Assembly (NCBI GenBank): GCA_023455425.1
Contig: JAEYCM010000022.1
Location: forward strand, 62,001 to 126,000
Source of the DNA: Bacillota bacterium
GTDB lineage: Bacteria > Bacillota > Clostridia > Christensenellales > CAG-138
Length of the DNA stretch: 64,000 nucleotides
Direction of reading: 5' to 3'
A program made the translations under genes and the position numbers. Of the stretch, positions 35,071 through 43,727 are shown piece by piece (position 1 is the stretch's first letter; every line of letters starts with the position of its first letter). The notes under the pieces are model-generated. The model did no database searches, was not told the origin of the DNA, and saw nothing but the letters and a program-made list of their open reading frames with translations.

Positions 35071-35200
35071 TGGGGGATCGCAATCCCCCATATTGAATCA
35101 AATCTGCGACATGTGCGTCAGATTTGTGGAAAAAGTGCGTAAAGCGCACTTTTCACCTACGGAGAATCCGCAGATAAAGTCTACAGGACTTTATCTGCGG
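35071..35200. repeat. Chain of four hairpins before serC
   Basis: Consecutive inverted repeats: TGGGGGAT-CGCA-ATCCCCCA (35071-35090), AAATCTG...CAGATTT (35100-35125), AAAAGTGCG...CGCACTTTT (35131-35153) and a perfect 14-bp stem CCGCAGATAAAGTC / GACTTTATCTGCGG (35168-35200). The first two resemble the element at 38446-38505. They end 34 bases before the serC start. They could be a mobile-type repeat or a structured serC leader. Confidence 0.75.
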
Positions 35201-35233
35201 CCTGCAATAAAACATCACAAAGGAGTGAGCATT

Positions 35234-36313
35234 ATGTCCTACGACCGCATCTTTAACTTCTCGGCCGGCCCTTCCATGCTCCCGCAGTCCGTGCTGGAGA
35301 TCGCAAGGGACGAAATGTTGAACTACCATGGTTCCGGGATGAGCGTAATGGAAATGAGCCATCGCTCCAAAGTGTACGATGAGATCATCGTCTCTGCGCA
35401 AGCCCTTCTGCGTGAGGTCATGGGAATTCCGGAGAACTACAAGGTACTCTTCCTGCAGGGCGGCGCAACGCTGCAATTTGCCATGGTGCCCATGAACCTT
35501 TTGAAGACCGGCAAGGCGGATTACATCGTCACCGGCCAGTTCGCGGGCAAGGCGTATGAGGAAGCCCAAAAGTACGGAACCATCAATCTTGCGGCCACCA
35601 CAAAGAAGGAAAACTTCAGCCGTATCCCGCAGCAGGAAGAATTGAAGCTCGACCCTGAGGCGGACTATGTGCACATCTGTTACAACAACACCATATTCGG
35701 CACCAAGTGGAACTATATCCCGGATACCGGCAATGTCCCCCTGGTTGCGGATATGTCCAGCTGCATCCTGTCCGAACCCGTGGATGTATCAAAGTTCGGT
35801 CTCATTTATGCCGGCGCGCAGAAGAACGTTGCGCCCGCAGGCCTGACCATCGTCATCGTGCGTGAGGACCTTTTACGCAGCGATCTACCCGCGTATGTGC
35901 CCACCATGTGCAATTACAAGATCATGGCGGACAACGATTCCATGTACAACACGCCGCCTTGCTACCCTATCTATGTGTGCAAGCTGGTGCTTGAGTGGAT
36001 CAAGGAAATGGGCGGCTTAGAGGCCATGAAGGCCCATAACGAGAAGAAGGCCGCGGTCCTCTATGATTATTTGGATCAGAGCAAGGTCTTCAAGAACCCC
36101 GTTTCCAAGGAAAGCCGCTCCATAATGAACGTCACCTTCCGCGCGGAGAGCGATGAAGTGAACGACGCGTTCGTCAAGGCCGCTTCCAAAAACGGCATGG
36201 TCAATTTGAAGGGTCACCGTGTAGTGGGCGGCATGCGCGCCTCCATTTATAACGCCATGCCCATCGAAGGCGTGGAAAAACTCGTTTCCTTCATGAAGGA
36301 ATTCGAGAAATAA
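35234..36313 (+). CDS. serC: Phosphoserine aminotransferase
   Basis: Transfers the amino group from glutamate to 3-phosphohydroxypyruvate in serine synthesis, PLP dependent. 359 residues. The start MSYDRIFNFSAGPSMLP is diagnostic and follows AAAGGAGTGAGC; a longer upstream frame runs through the hairpins and is not coding. The Schiff-base lysine lies in YAGAQKNVAPAG, and HRVVGGMRASIYNAMP is the C-terminal substrate-binding motif. serA follows on the same strand, so the two adjacent pathway steps are encoded together; a phosphoserine phosphatase is not in the window. Confidence 0.97.
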   Translation: MSYDRIFNFSAGPSMLPQSVLEIARDEMLNYHGSGMSVMEMSHRSKVYDEIIVSAQALLREVMGIPENYKVLFLQGGATLQFAMVPMNLLKTGKADYIVTGQFAGKAYEEAQKYGTINLAATTKKENFSRIPQQEELKLDPEADYVHICYNNTIFGTKWNYIPDTGNVPLVADMSSCILSEPVDVSKFGLIYAGAQKNVAPAGLTIVIVREDLLRSDLPAYVPTMCNYKIMADNDSMYNTPPCYPIYVCKLVLEWIKEMGGLEAMKAHNEKKAAVLYDYLDQSKVFKNPVSKESRSIMNVTFRAESDEVNDAFVKAASKNGMVNLKGHRVVGGMRASIYNAMPIEGVEKLVSFMKEFEK

Positions 36314-36327
36314 GAAAAGTCGGGATT

Positions 36328-36352
36328 CCTAAGGGGCGTTGCGCCCCTTAGG
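36328..36352. repeat. Palindromic intergenic repeat, copy D (single module)
   Basis: CCTAAGGGGCG-TTG-CGCCCCTTAGG lies between serC and serA. It is a single module of the family best seen at 18721 and 58698. Confidence 0.65.
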
Positions 36353-36460
36353 GCCTCCGTTACCGTCTGTAACTTACCCTTTCTGGCTGGTAATAATGCC
36401 GGTCCATCCGTCAACAATGGCGTTGTACGGACTATGTAAAACAGAAAAAGGAGAAAAATT

Positions 36461-37375
36461 ATGCTGCGTGTTTTGGCAAGCGACGGCATGGAGAAGAATG
36501 CCGTCAAAGCCCTGCAGGAGCTTGGCTGTGAGGTCGTGGAGCAGTTCTATGAACCCGAAGCGCTCATGGAACAGGTCAAGGAGTACGACGTGCTGGTGGT
36601 GCGCTCGGCCACGAAAGTGCGTGAGCCCATTATCGATGCCGCAAGGCAGACGGGCAGACTCAAGCTCATTATCCGCGGCGGCGTAGGCGTGGATAACATC
36701 GATGTCGCGTATGCGCGGGACAACGGGATTGAAGTCTGCAACACGCCGGAAGCATCCTCCGCTTCGGTGGCGGAGTTGGCAATCGGCCATATGTTTGCGC
36801 TGGCCCGCTTCATCGGCATCGCAAACGTGACGATGCGGCAGGGCGTATGGGAAAAGAAGGCGTATAAGGGCACGGAGATCGCTGGAAAGACGCTGGGGCT
36901 CATCGGTATTGGCCGCATCGCGCGCGAAACCGGAAGGCGCGCCGCCGCCTTGGGCATGAACGTCATCTATACGAACCGCTCCGGCCACCAGCCCGAATAC
37001 GATCCGTATGTGCGCTATGAGCTCGATGATCTGCTCAAGCAGTCTGATTACGTATCCCTGCATACGCCCGGCCCCAAGGGCAGCCCGGCGATCCTCTCTG
37101 CTGAGAAGATCGCGCTGATGAAGGATGGCGCAATCCTGATCAACACCGGGCGCGGCAACATGGTGGATACCGAAGCGGTGCTCGACGCGCTCGATTCCGG
37201 GAAGCTGCGCGGCTATGGCGCGGACGTGTATGTAGAGGAACCCTGCAAGGACGAGCGGCTGCTTTCCCATCCCAAGGTGAGCATGACGCCGCATGTGGGC
37301 GGTTCCACGGTGGAAGCGCAGCGGCGCATCGGCGAGGAGATCGTGGCGCATATCCGCCGCGTATTCCGCATCTAG
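36461..37375 (+). CDS. serA: D-3-phosphoglycerate dehydrogenase, short form
   Basis: A 304-residue NAD-dependent D-2-hydroxyacid dehydrogenase; the place beside serC makes 3-phosphoglycerate oxidation the likely reaction. Seen are RSATKVREP, the NAD-binding GLIGIGRIARETG, the catalytic Arg in NTGRGNMVDTEAV (substrate side), the Glu in DVYVEEP and the catalytic His in TPHVGGST. The C-terminus stops after the catalytic domain: there is no ACT domain, so the serine feedback inhibition known from long SerA forms is not expected. AAAAGGAGAAAAATT precedes the ATG. A terminator follows. Confidence 0.92.
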   Translation: MLRVLASDGMEKNAVKALQELGCEVVEQFYEPEALMEQVKEYDVLVVRSATKVREPIIDAARQTGRLKLIIRGGVGVDNIDVAYARDNGIEVCNTPEASSASVAELAIGHMFALARFIGIANVTMRQGVWEKKAYKGTEIAGKTLGLIGIGRIARETGRRAAALGMNVIYTNRSGHQPEYDPYVRYELDDLLKQSDYVSLHTPGPKGSPAILSAEKIALMKDGAILINTGRGNMVDTEAVLDALDSGKLRGYGADVYVEEPCKDERLLSHPKVSMTPHVGGSTVEAQRRIGEEIVAHIRRVFRI

Positions 37376-37431
37376 TACGAAAGGTTCCATACGGACAGGT
37401 CCGCAGCCTGAACCTGCCCGAGATTTTGAAA

Positions 37432-37468
37432 AAGAGCCTTCCCGATCAGTTTCGGGAAGGCTCTTTAT
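37432..37468 (+). terminator. Terminator after serA
   Basis: A perfect 13-bp stem (37432-37444 with 37451-37463), loop TCAGTT, then TTATT. Confidence 0.8.
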
Positions 37469-37541
37469 TCATAGATGTCGAATATATATGCATTGGTTGG
37501 GCCTAAACTTATAAAAATACGAATTATTTTGCAAATCGGGC

Positions 37542-37569
37542 TTGATTTATAGTAAATGCATAGTATAAT
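37542..37569 (+). promoter_or_regulatory. Promoter of the polar amino-acid transporter
   Basis: TTGATT (37542-37547), 16 bases, TATAAT (37564-37569), 33 bases before the start codon. Confidence 0.7.
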
Positions 37570-37601
37570 TATACAAAGAAGATTTGAAAGGAAGTAAAAC
37601 A

Positions 37602-38390
37602 ATGAAGAAAGCATATAAAGCGGTTGCCCTGATGCTCGCGGTACTGCTCGGCGTATTCGCGTTTGCGGCGTGCGCGCCCGCCGCGTCGGAAACCCCCTCT
37701 ATCGATAAGATCAAAAAAGCGGGCAAGCTCGTCATCCTCACCAGCTCCGGTTTCGCCCCGTTTGAATACCTGGGCGCAAACAACGAGGTCGTTGGCGTGG
37801 ATATGGATATCGCCAAGGCCGTTGCGGATGAGCTTGGCGTGGCGCTTGAAGTAGTGGATATGGATTTTGACGGCATCATCGCGGCCGTGCAGAGCGGCAA
37901 GGGCGACCTTGGCGTGGCGGGCATCACCGCAAACGACGAGCGCAAGCAGAGCGTGGACTTCTCCATCAACTATGTGGACGCCGCGCAGGTCATCATCGTG
38001 CCCGAGGGCAGCGATATTCAGTCTGCCGCTGACCTTGCCGGCAAGAATATCGGCGTGCAGATGGGCACCACCGGCGATATCTTTGTGACGGATGAAGTGG
38101 GCGCGGGCGAGGTCCTGCGCTATAAGACCGGTCCCGACGCGGGCGTAGAGCTTGCAAACGGCAAGATCGATGCCGTGGTCATCGACGAAATGCCCGCCAA
38201 GCAGATCGCGGAAGCGAACAAGGGCCTGGTCGTGCTCGAAGAACCCCTGACCGAGGAACAGTACGCCATTGCGCTCAAGAAGGACGCAGCCGACCTCAAG
38301 GCGGTTGTTGACAAGGTCGTGCAGAAGCTGCTCGACGACGGCACCATTGCAAAACTGATTGAGGAACACAAGGTAGCTTCCGGCTCCTGA
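37602..38390 (+). CDS. Polar amino-acid ABC transporter binding lipoprotein
   Basis: A 262-residue solute-binding protein of family 3 (PF00497). The lipoprotein signal ends at VFAFAAC. The ligand pocket is marked by the GFAPFEYLG segment, VDMDIAKAVADELG, and ITANDERKQSVDFS with the conserved arginine that holds the amino-acid carboxylate; IDEMPAKQ supplies the aspartate for the amino group. Specificity (glutamine, histidine, cystine or broad) cannot be read from this. AAGGAAG precedes the ATG. A terminator separates it from the permease, as with other binding proteins in this window. Confidence 0.93.
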   Translation: MKKAYKAVALMLAVLLGVFAFAACAPAASETPSIDKIKKAGKLVILTSSGFAPFEYLGANNEVVGVDMDIAKAVADELGVALEVVDMDFDGIIAAVQSGKGDLGVAGITANDERKQSVDFSINYVDAAQVIIVPEGSDIQSAADLAGKNIGVQMGTTGDIFVTDEVGAGEVLRYKTGPDAGVELANGKIDAVVIDEMPAKQIAEANKGLVVLEEPLTEEQYAIALKKDAADLKAVVDKVVQKLLDDGTIAKLIEEHKVASGS

Positions 38391-38412
38391 GCGGAAGGAT
38401 AAAAGACGCCAA

Positions 38413-38442
38413 GGCCGCAGGTTTTGCCTGCGGCCCGTTTTA
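38413..38442 (+). terminator. Terminator after the amino-acid binding protein
   Basis: A perfect 9-bp stem (38413-38421 with 38427-38435) followed by CGTTTTAT. Confidence 0.75.
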
Positions 38443-38445
38443 TAA

Positions 38446-38505
38446 AGGGGCATGGGGGGGCGCCATCCCCACATTTCATTCCGATTTGGCGACATGCGCT
38501 AAGCA
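38446..38505. repeat. Second copy of the serC-leader-type element
   Basis: A G-run hairpin (TGGGG/CCCCA, 38453-38471) is followed by ATTTGGCGACATGCGCTAA, matching the layout and parts of the sequence at 35071-35125 (shared GCGACATG-Y-GCG core). It lies between the binding-protein and permease genes. Confidence 0.6.
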
Positions 38506-38638
38506 AACGGGTATAATATACATATGGCGTGCATGGAAAACCGCTATGCGCCCGGCGCATCATATAGTATACTAATACAGGCGCTGCACATTTATGCAAT
38601 GAGCGTCCCTGCGCATGGCGCAGCCAGAGGGAGGACCT

Positions 38639-39334
38639 ATGTGGGATAATTTCGGCCAGCAGCTCTACAATAACATCATTGCCAATGACCGTTGGCTGCT
38701 CTATGTGGAGGGCCTTGGGAACACGCTGCTCATTACGCTGGGTGCGGCGGTCATCGGCATCATATTGGGGGCGCTCGTGGCCATCTGCAAGGTGTATGCG
38801 CGGCATAATAAGGCCCTGCGTCCGGTGGAGATGATTTGCGACGTGTACCTCACCGTTATCCGCGGCACGCCGGTCATGGTGCAGCTGCTGATATTTGCGT
38901 TTGTCATATTCGCCACCGTTTCGTTTGAATACAGCATCTATGTCGCCATATTGGCATTTGGCATCAATTCCGGCGCATACGTGGCGGAGATCATGCGCGC
39001 AGGCATTCAGGCAGTTAATAAAGGGCAGACGGAGGCGGGCCGCTCATTGGGGCTTTCTACCAACATGACCATGCGCTATATCGTATTGCCGCAGGCCATC
39101 AAGAACATATTGCCGGCGCTTGCCAATGAGGCGATCGTGCTCTTGAAGGAAACGGCCGTAGTTGGCTATATTGCAATGAGCGATCTGACGTACATGAGCA
39201 TGATGATTCGCACGCGTACCTACAGCGTGGTGCCGCTGCTGCTGATTGCGCTCATCTATCTTCTGGTCGTCATGCTGATGACCTGGGGCCTCAGGAAGCT
39301 TGAAAGGAGGCTGTCTAAGAGTGATCACCGTTAA
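38639..39334 (+). CDS. Polar amino-acid ABC transporter permease
   Basis: A 231-residue HisM/GlnP-type permease. The GNTLLITLGAAVIGIILG segment starts the transmembrane domain and the EAA loop is AEIMRAGIQAVNKGQTEAGRSLGLS, followed by the LPQAIKNILPALANEAIVLLKETAV helix pair. The ATG at 38639 follows GGGAGGA. It overlaps the ATPase start by 14 bases. A single permease gene implies a homodimeric membrane part. Confidence 0.93.
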   Translation: MWDNFGQQLYNNIIANDRWLLYVEGLGNTLLITLGAAVIGIILGALVAICKVYARHNKALRPVEMICDVYLTVIRGTPVMVQLLIFAFVIFATVSFEYSIYVAILAFGINSGAYVAEIMRAGIQAVNKGQTEAGRSLGLSTNMTMRYIVLPQAIKNILPALANEAIVLLKETAVVGYIAMSDLTYMSMMIRTRTYSVVPLLLIALIYLLVVMLMTWGLRKLERRLSKSDHR

Positions 39335-40046
39335 AGACTTACATAAACATTTTGAACATGTGCAGGCGCTCAACGGCGTCAACCAGCACATTGAAAAAGG
39401 GGAAAAGGTGGTCATTGTAGGGCCTTCCGGCTGCGGCAAAAGTACGCTCTTGCGCTGCCTGAACCTGCTTGAGATCCCCACCTCCGGCGAGGTCTGGTTT
39501 GAGGGCGTGCGCATCAACGACGGCAAGTGCGATGTCGATCTATTACGCCGCAAGATGGGCATGGTATTCCAGCAGTTCAACCTCTTCCCGCACAAAACCA
39601 TCCGGCAGAACATCACGCTTGCGCCCATCAAGCTAAAATTAATGGGCGAGGAAGAGGCGAACGACAACGCCACCCGCCTTTTAACCCGCATCGGCCTGAC
39701 AGATAAGGCGGACGCTTACCCGGGCATGCTTTCGGGCGGGCAGCAACAGCGAGTCGCCATCGTGCGCGCGCTTGCCATGAACCCGGACGTCATGCTCTTT
39801 GACGAACCGACTTCCGCGCTCGACCCCGAAATGGTAGGCGAGGTGTTGGAGGTCATGAAGGAGCTTGCGCACGAGGGCATGACGATGGTGGTCGTCACCC
39901 ATGAGATGGGCTTTGCCAAGGAAGTCGCCACCCGCTGCCTGTTTATGGACGGCGGGCAGGTGCTCGAAGAAAACGCGCCGCAGACGTTTTTTAACAACCC
40001 GCAGCATCCGCGGCTGCAGGATTTCCTCTCAAAAGTGTTATACTAA
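39321..40046 (+). CDS. Polar amino-acid ABC transporter ATP-binding protein
   Basis: A 241-residue ATPase of the GlnQ/HisP type. Walker A GPSGCGKST, the Q-loop FQQFNLFPHKT, signature LSGGQQQR, Walker B VMLFDEPTSALDPEM and the switch His in VVTHEMGFA are all intact. The GTG at 39321 is selected because AAAGGAGG lies 10 bases upstream; the frame is open further up but overlaps the permease more deeply. A terminator follows. It should drive uptake with the preceding permease and binding protein. Confidence 0.95.
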   Translation: MITVKDLHKHFEHVQALNGVNQHIEKGEKVVIVGPSGCGKSTLLRCLNLLEIPTSGEVWFEGVRINDGKCDVDLLRRKMGMVFQQFNLFPHKTIRQNITLAPIKLKLMGEEEANDNATRLLTRIGLTDKADAYPGMLSGGQQQRVAIVRALAMNPDVMLFDEPTSALDPEMVGEVLEVMKELAHEGMTMVVVTHEMGFAKEVATRCLFMDGGQVLEENAPQTFFNNPQHPRLQDFLSKVLY

Positions 40047-40064
40047 AAACTTAGAGTATCAACA

Positions 40065-40097
40065 AGGCCCATGCTTCAAGTGAAGCATGGGCCTTTC
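40065..40097 (+). terminator. Terminator after the amino-acid transporter
   Basis: A 14-bp stem (40065-40078 with 40081-40094) followed by TTTC. Confidence 0.8.
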
Positions 40098-40100
40098 ATG

Positions 40101-40498
40101 TAGAAAGGAAAAGAGAGTGCTGTAAAGGTGCCTGCCTGATCCAGGTACCCTACCTTATGCCCGGCGCCGCCCGAACTTGACGATGGGGTGAGCGTCTGTA
40201 ATGACGGGTTTTATTAGAGCTATGCATTCAAGCCGCTTGATCATATGCGCCGCCAATCAGAGAGGGTGGCAGGGCAAGCCTTTTTTATGCAAATTTTCCA
40301 AACGCCGTATTCGGCAATGCCATACGCCGTTAATTGGAATATATTGCAATAGGGTTTTGCTGTGGGGGAGGACGACAGCCGTGGAAAAGCCCAATTTGCC
40401 CGTGCCTACCGTAACAAAGAAACGCACGGGACCCCAGCTTGCTGGAGTATATGCAGCGCCTGTTCCCCTTGTATGTTATGGAAAGGAATTGTGTTGAT
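40101..40498. other. Gap without a recognisable gene
   Basis: About 400 bases with only short frames lacking ribosome binding sites. I see neither a tRNA, a riboswitch nor a repeat module here that I can support. Confidence 0.5.
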
Positions 40499-40807
40499 AT
40501 GGATGCGCCGCAGCTAAGCCAACCCGAGCAAAAGATGAGCAACCAGATCAGGCAGGTATATGAACAGACACAGCAGTACCTCGGGCATTCGGCGGAGCCG
40601 CACGGTGCGCTGATGTTCATCGATACGCAGATCAGGACACTTGAGTATATGCTGCCCATCGCAGCGCAGCTGTGGAAAAACCCCGTACTGGTGCAGCAGG
40701 CGAACGATGTGCTTGCCTATATGTACCAAATCAGGCCTGCATATCAAGCGGAGGCGGACAGGACGCCCAAGCCGCCGAGCATGCAGCAGCCCAGGAGCTC
40801 GCTTTGA
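40499..40807 (+). CDS. Small hypothetical protein
   Basis: I do not recognise this roughly 102-residue protein. From ATG 40499 (AAAGGAA about 10 bases upstream) it reads MDAPQLSQPEQKMSNQIRQV..., is largely helical and polar, with a hydrophobic stretch IRTLEYMLPIAAQLWKNPVLV and a Pro-rich basic tail PKPPSMQQPRSSL. There is no signal peptide or clear membrane helix. The frame is open 20 codons upstream, so the start is uncertain. It is convergent with the acetyltransferase gene. It is supported mainly by its length and reasonable composition. Confidence 0.45.
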   Translation: MDAPQLSQPEQKMSNQIRQVYEQTQQYLGHSAEPHGALMFIDTQIRTLEYMLPIAAQLWKNPVLVQQANDVLAYMYQIRPAYQAEADRTPKPPSMQQPRSSL

Positions 40808-40835
40808 CGCATGCCGTCAAAGCGGATGCTGCTGC

Positions 40836-41363
40836 CTATAGCTCAATCCAGTACCGCTTTACCATGCGCGCGCCGTCCGCCACCGTATTTTCCAGTACGC
40901 CGCCGTTTGCTTCAATCGTGCGGCTGCTTGCAATGTTTTCCGCGTTACAGGTAAGGAGGCAGCGGTCAAGCCTCCATTCGTCCCTGCAAAGCAGCAAGGC
41001 CTGCCGCAGCATTTCCTTTGCATATCCTTTGCGGCGTTCGCTTTTTCTCACGCTGTAGCCGATGTGCCCGCCGGTAAACAAAAGGTGGTTATTGAGCCGG
41101 GGCCGGATGTCGATCATACCCAACAGCCGACCTGTTTGAACATGGATGGCAAGAAAGGTGGAGGAAGGTACAAATCCGGCCTGTACGGTCTCCTCGCTTT
41201 CATTTCGGGCAAGCTGATGAAGCCATTCCGGTACGGAGGAAGCATTTATAAGGCCCGCCGTGCCGTCCATGCTATCCCCGTTGATCAGAAATTCTTCTTT
41301 ATATGCCGCAATGTCTTTTTCATGCCGGGCTGACGGGCGGACGAGCAGGAGCTGTTCCGTCAC
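40836..41363 (-). CDS. GNAT family N-acetyltransferase
   Basis: A 175-residue acetyltransferase. The block GHIGYSVRKSERRKGYAKEMLRQAL contains the acetyl-CoA-binding R-R-x-G-x-A-type loop, and LLTCNAENIASSRTIEANGGVLEN is the RimJ/L-like end motif. The N-terminal part LVRPSARHEKDIAAYKEEFL is typical of the predicted-acetyltransferase (COG3981) subgroup. GTG at 41363 is preferred, 7 bases after AAAGGAGG; the frame is open 15 codons further up. The acceptor is unknown. It is divergent from the LacI-headed operon. Confidence 0.87.
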   Translation of the reverse strand: MTEQLLLVRPSARHEKDIAAYKEEFLINGDSMDGTAGLINASSVPEWLHQLARNESEETVQAGFVPSSTFLAIHVQTGRLLGMIDIRPRLNNHLLFTGGHIGYSVRKSERRKGYAKEMLRQALLLCRDEWRLDRCLLTCNAENIASSRTIEANGGVLENTVADGARMVKRYWIEL

Positions 41364-41601
41364 AATGCCGCCTCCTTTTTCACGATGAAATTCACAACAG
41401 CATAACATAGAATTCTTTTTCTTACAATAAGGGATAAGGGAGAAAGCTGGCGCTTGTCTTAGGCAAAGGCAAAAACCGCAGGCATGATATAATGAAAATT
41501 ATCTATGAAAATTAGAAGATAAGAATAAGAGGCCAGATCATATTGCGTGCATATTTACTGAATATTTTATTAAAATTAATGAAAATCAGGGTGTTTTGCT
41601 T

Positions 41602-41638
41602 TTTTGGTTTGCAATGCCAAAATGGGCGTTGCTATAAT
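41602..41638 (+). promoter_or_regulatory. Promoter and candidate operator of the LacI-headed sugar operon
   Basis: TTGCAA (41609-41614) and TATAAT (41633-41638) are 18 bases apart. An inverted repeat TTTTGG (41602-41607) / CCAAAA (41617-41622) straddles the -35, a layout suited to autorepression by the LacI-type regulator. The 289-base region upstream is AT-rich and otherwise featureless. Confidence 0.6.
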
Positions 41639-41652
41639 ACAACCATCAGGAG

Positions 41653-42690
41653 GTGGTCGTTGCGAAACCTGTGAAACGAAAAGCTGTGACCATGGCCGAT
41701 GTCGCAAAAGAAGCCAGCGTATCCATCACGACCGTATCCCATGTAATCAATCAAACGGCTACCATATCCGCGGAGACAATCAAGCGCGTCCACAGCGCGA
41801 TCGAAAAGCTGGATTACCAACCCAATAAAACAAGCAGCGCTCAGAAGACAAACGACAAACGGATGATTGGCATCCTGACGCCGGATATTTCCAACGAGTT
41901 TTATTCCAGATGCCTTCAGGCGGCCTGCGAGGAAGCATGGCGGCAGGACTATATCGCACTGGTTTGCGGTACGCGGCATGATCAAAACGCTGAAATCAAG
42001 CATATCAAGGCTCTCATCAAAAACGGAATCAGCGGCTTGATTCTGTTCGGCGGGCTGCTGGATGAAAAATACATCATCGAGGCTGCGAAGAAAGTGCCCG
42101 TGGTATTGGGCGACCGGTATCTTCTGAGCCACTCCGTTCCCTCCGTTATAACGGATAACATCAGCGCCATGCGGCGGCTGACGGCGCGCCTTAGCAAGGC
42201 CGGCTACAAACGGGTAGGCTATATTTCGGAAGACCTGGGAATGTCCAATGTCAAAGACCGCTACATGGGCTTTAAGATCGGCCTGGAAGAAAACAACCTT
42301 CCCTTCCTGCAGGAACACGTGCATTTCTCCGCAAGCCTGCGGCTGGATAAGATCGAGACTGCGCACCGGTTTGTGCAGGAACAGATCATATCAAAATCGC
42401 AGCTCCCGGAAGTCTATGTGTGCACGAGCGATCTCATAGCGGCTGGCGTGCTTGCGGCATTGTTTGAGGCGGGATACCGCGTGCCCCGGGATATCGGTGT
42501 TGTAGGGTTTGACGGAATTACGCTTTCCGCCTACACGCGCCCGCCACTCACGACGATTGCGCAGAACATGCACCAATTGGGCAAAAACTGCTGTATGGCG
42601 TTGAGCCAGCAGCTTGAGGGCGGCGATAAATCGACAAAACAGATTGTTGTCAACACCAGGTTGATCGTGCGCGAATCCGTGCGGATGTAA
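41653..42690 (+). CDS. LacI family transcriptional regulator
   Basis: A DNA-binding repressor of up to 345 residues. The helix-turn-helix is VTMADVAKEASVSITTVSHVINQT, followed by the hinge region (KLDYQPNKTSS) and a periplasmic-binding-protein-like sensor domain with IGILTPDISNEFYSRCLQAA, GLILFGG and VGFDGITLSAYTRPPLTTI. It should respond to the sugar handled by the seven genes downstream. The start is unclear: AGGAGG ends at 41653, where the GTG of the longest frame begins, so that codon is too close; GTG at 41671, GTG at 41686 and ATG at 41692 are alternatives, all spaced too far for that site. The regulator leads the operon and probably controls it. Confidence 0.9.
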   Translation: MVVAKPVKRKAVTMADVAKEASVSITTVSHVINQTATISAETIKRVHSAIEKLDYQPNKTSSAQKTNDKRMIGILTPDISNEFYSRCLQAACEEAWRQDYIALVCGTRHDQNAEIKHIKALIKNGISGLILFGGLLDEKYIIEAAKKVPVVLGDRYLLSHSVPSVITDNISAMRRLTARLSKAGYKRVGYISEDLGMSNVKDRYMGFKIGLEENNLPFLQEHVHFSASLRLDKIETAHRFVQEQIISKSQLPEVYVCTSDLIAAGVLAALFEAGYRVPRDIGVVGFDGITLSAYTRPPLTTIAQNMHQLGKNCCMALSQQLEGGDKSTKQIVVNTRLIVRESVRM

Positions 42691-42735
42691 GACGCGCCGG
42701 TATCTTTCGTACTATCTATCTTCAGGAGGTTTAAT

Positions 42736-43713
42736 ATGGCAAAGCACAGCGTCATTTTAGGCAACGTCGGCAATTTTTCGGATCGTTATATGGGCGGCGG
42801 CTACCAGCGGGATTATACCCTTACGGAACTGTTTGACCGCGTAAAGTCCATAGAAGGCGTTACGGGCGTGGAGCTGGTAAGCAACTGGCACGTAACCGCA
42901 GAGAACGCAAAAGAGGTGAAGGCTCAGCTCGAGCGCACCGGCTTAAAGCTCGTTTCCATCATACCGGATCATTTTGGCACCAAGAAATACGGCCGCGGCG
43001 CGTTTTCTTCCAAAGATCCCGCCATGCGCCGCGCTGCTCTCGAAGAAACCAAAGAGATTATTGATGTCGCCAAATACTTGGGCGGCGATCTCATCAGCCT
43101 CTGGCCGGGACAGGATGGGTACGATTACCACTTCCAGGGCGATTATATTCAGGAGCACGGCTGGTTCATTGAAGGCGTCAAGCAGTGCTGCCTCCACAGC
43201 CCGGATGTGAAAATTTCCATCGAGTATAAGCCCCGCGAGCCGCGCAATTTCAGCTATCCGTCCACAGCGGCAACGACGCTTTTGATGGTTAAGGAAATCA
43301 ACGAGCCCAATTGCGGCGTCACTATCGATTACGGCCATAGCACCGCCGCAAAAGAGAATGTGGCGGAAAGCGTCGCCATCATCAAGCGCTATGGCGACAG
43401 GCTGTTCCACATCCACATGAACGACAACTACTGCATGTGGGATGACGATATGATTACCGGCTCCGTTCATACCATCCCGTTTATTGAGTTCTTCTACTGG
43501 CTCAAGCGGACCGGGTATGAAGGGTACATCTCCACCGACCAATACCCCTACCGTGAAGACGGACGGGACGCCTGCAACGAAAGCGTGCGCTGGTTTGACG
43601 TGTTTGAAGAGCTGGTGGACCGTATTGACGAAAATGAAATTTCCGCCCTCTTCGGCTCCGGCAACGCCGTGGAGATCAGCGCGTTCCTGCGCCGCCTGAT
43701 GTTCAACAGATAA
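42736..43713 (+). CDS. Sugar phosphate isomerase/epimerase-like TIM barrel
   Basis: A 325-residue xylose-isomerase-like (AP endonuclease 2 family, PF01261) protein. Metal-site segments are seen at VSIIPDHFG, DLISLWPGQDGYDYHF, ISIEYKPREPRN (metal Glu), VTIDYGHSTAAKEN (Asp/His), LFHIHMNDNYCMWDDD and GYISTDQYPYREDG. The family interconverts ketoses and aldoses or epimerises ketoses; no single substrate is evident. CAGGAGG precedes the ATG. It sits between the regulator and the binding-protein gene, as expected of the first catabolic step for the imported sugar. Confidence 0.88.
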   Translation: MAKHSVILGNVGNFSDRYMGGGYQRDYTLTELFDRVKSIEGVTGVELVSNWHVTAENAKEVKAQLERTGLKLVSIIPDHFGTKKYGRGAFSSKDPAMRRAALEETKEIIDVAKYLGGDLISLWPGQDGYDYHFQGDYIQEHGWFIEGVKQCCLHSPDVKISIEYKPREPRNFSYPSTAATTLLMVKEINEPNCGVTIDYGHSTAAKENVAESVAIIKRYGDRLFHIHMNDNYCMWDDDMITGSVHTIPFIEFFYWLKRTGYEGYISTDQYPYREDGRDACNESVRWFDVFEELVDRIDENEISALFGSGNAVEISAFLRRLMFNR

Positions 43714-43727
43714 CAAAGATAAATAAG

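Noticed and set aside
40201..40497. 98-codon frame upstream of the small hypothetical gene
   Set aside because: No ribosome binding site, unusual composition with scattered Cys/Trp/Arg, and no resemblance to any family.
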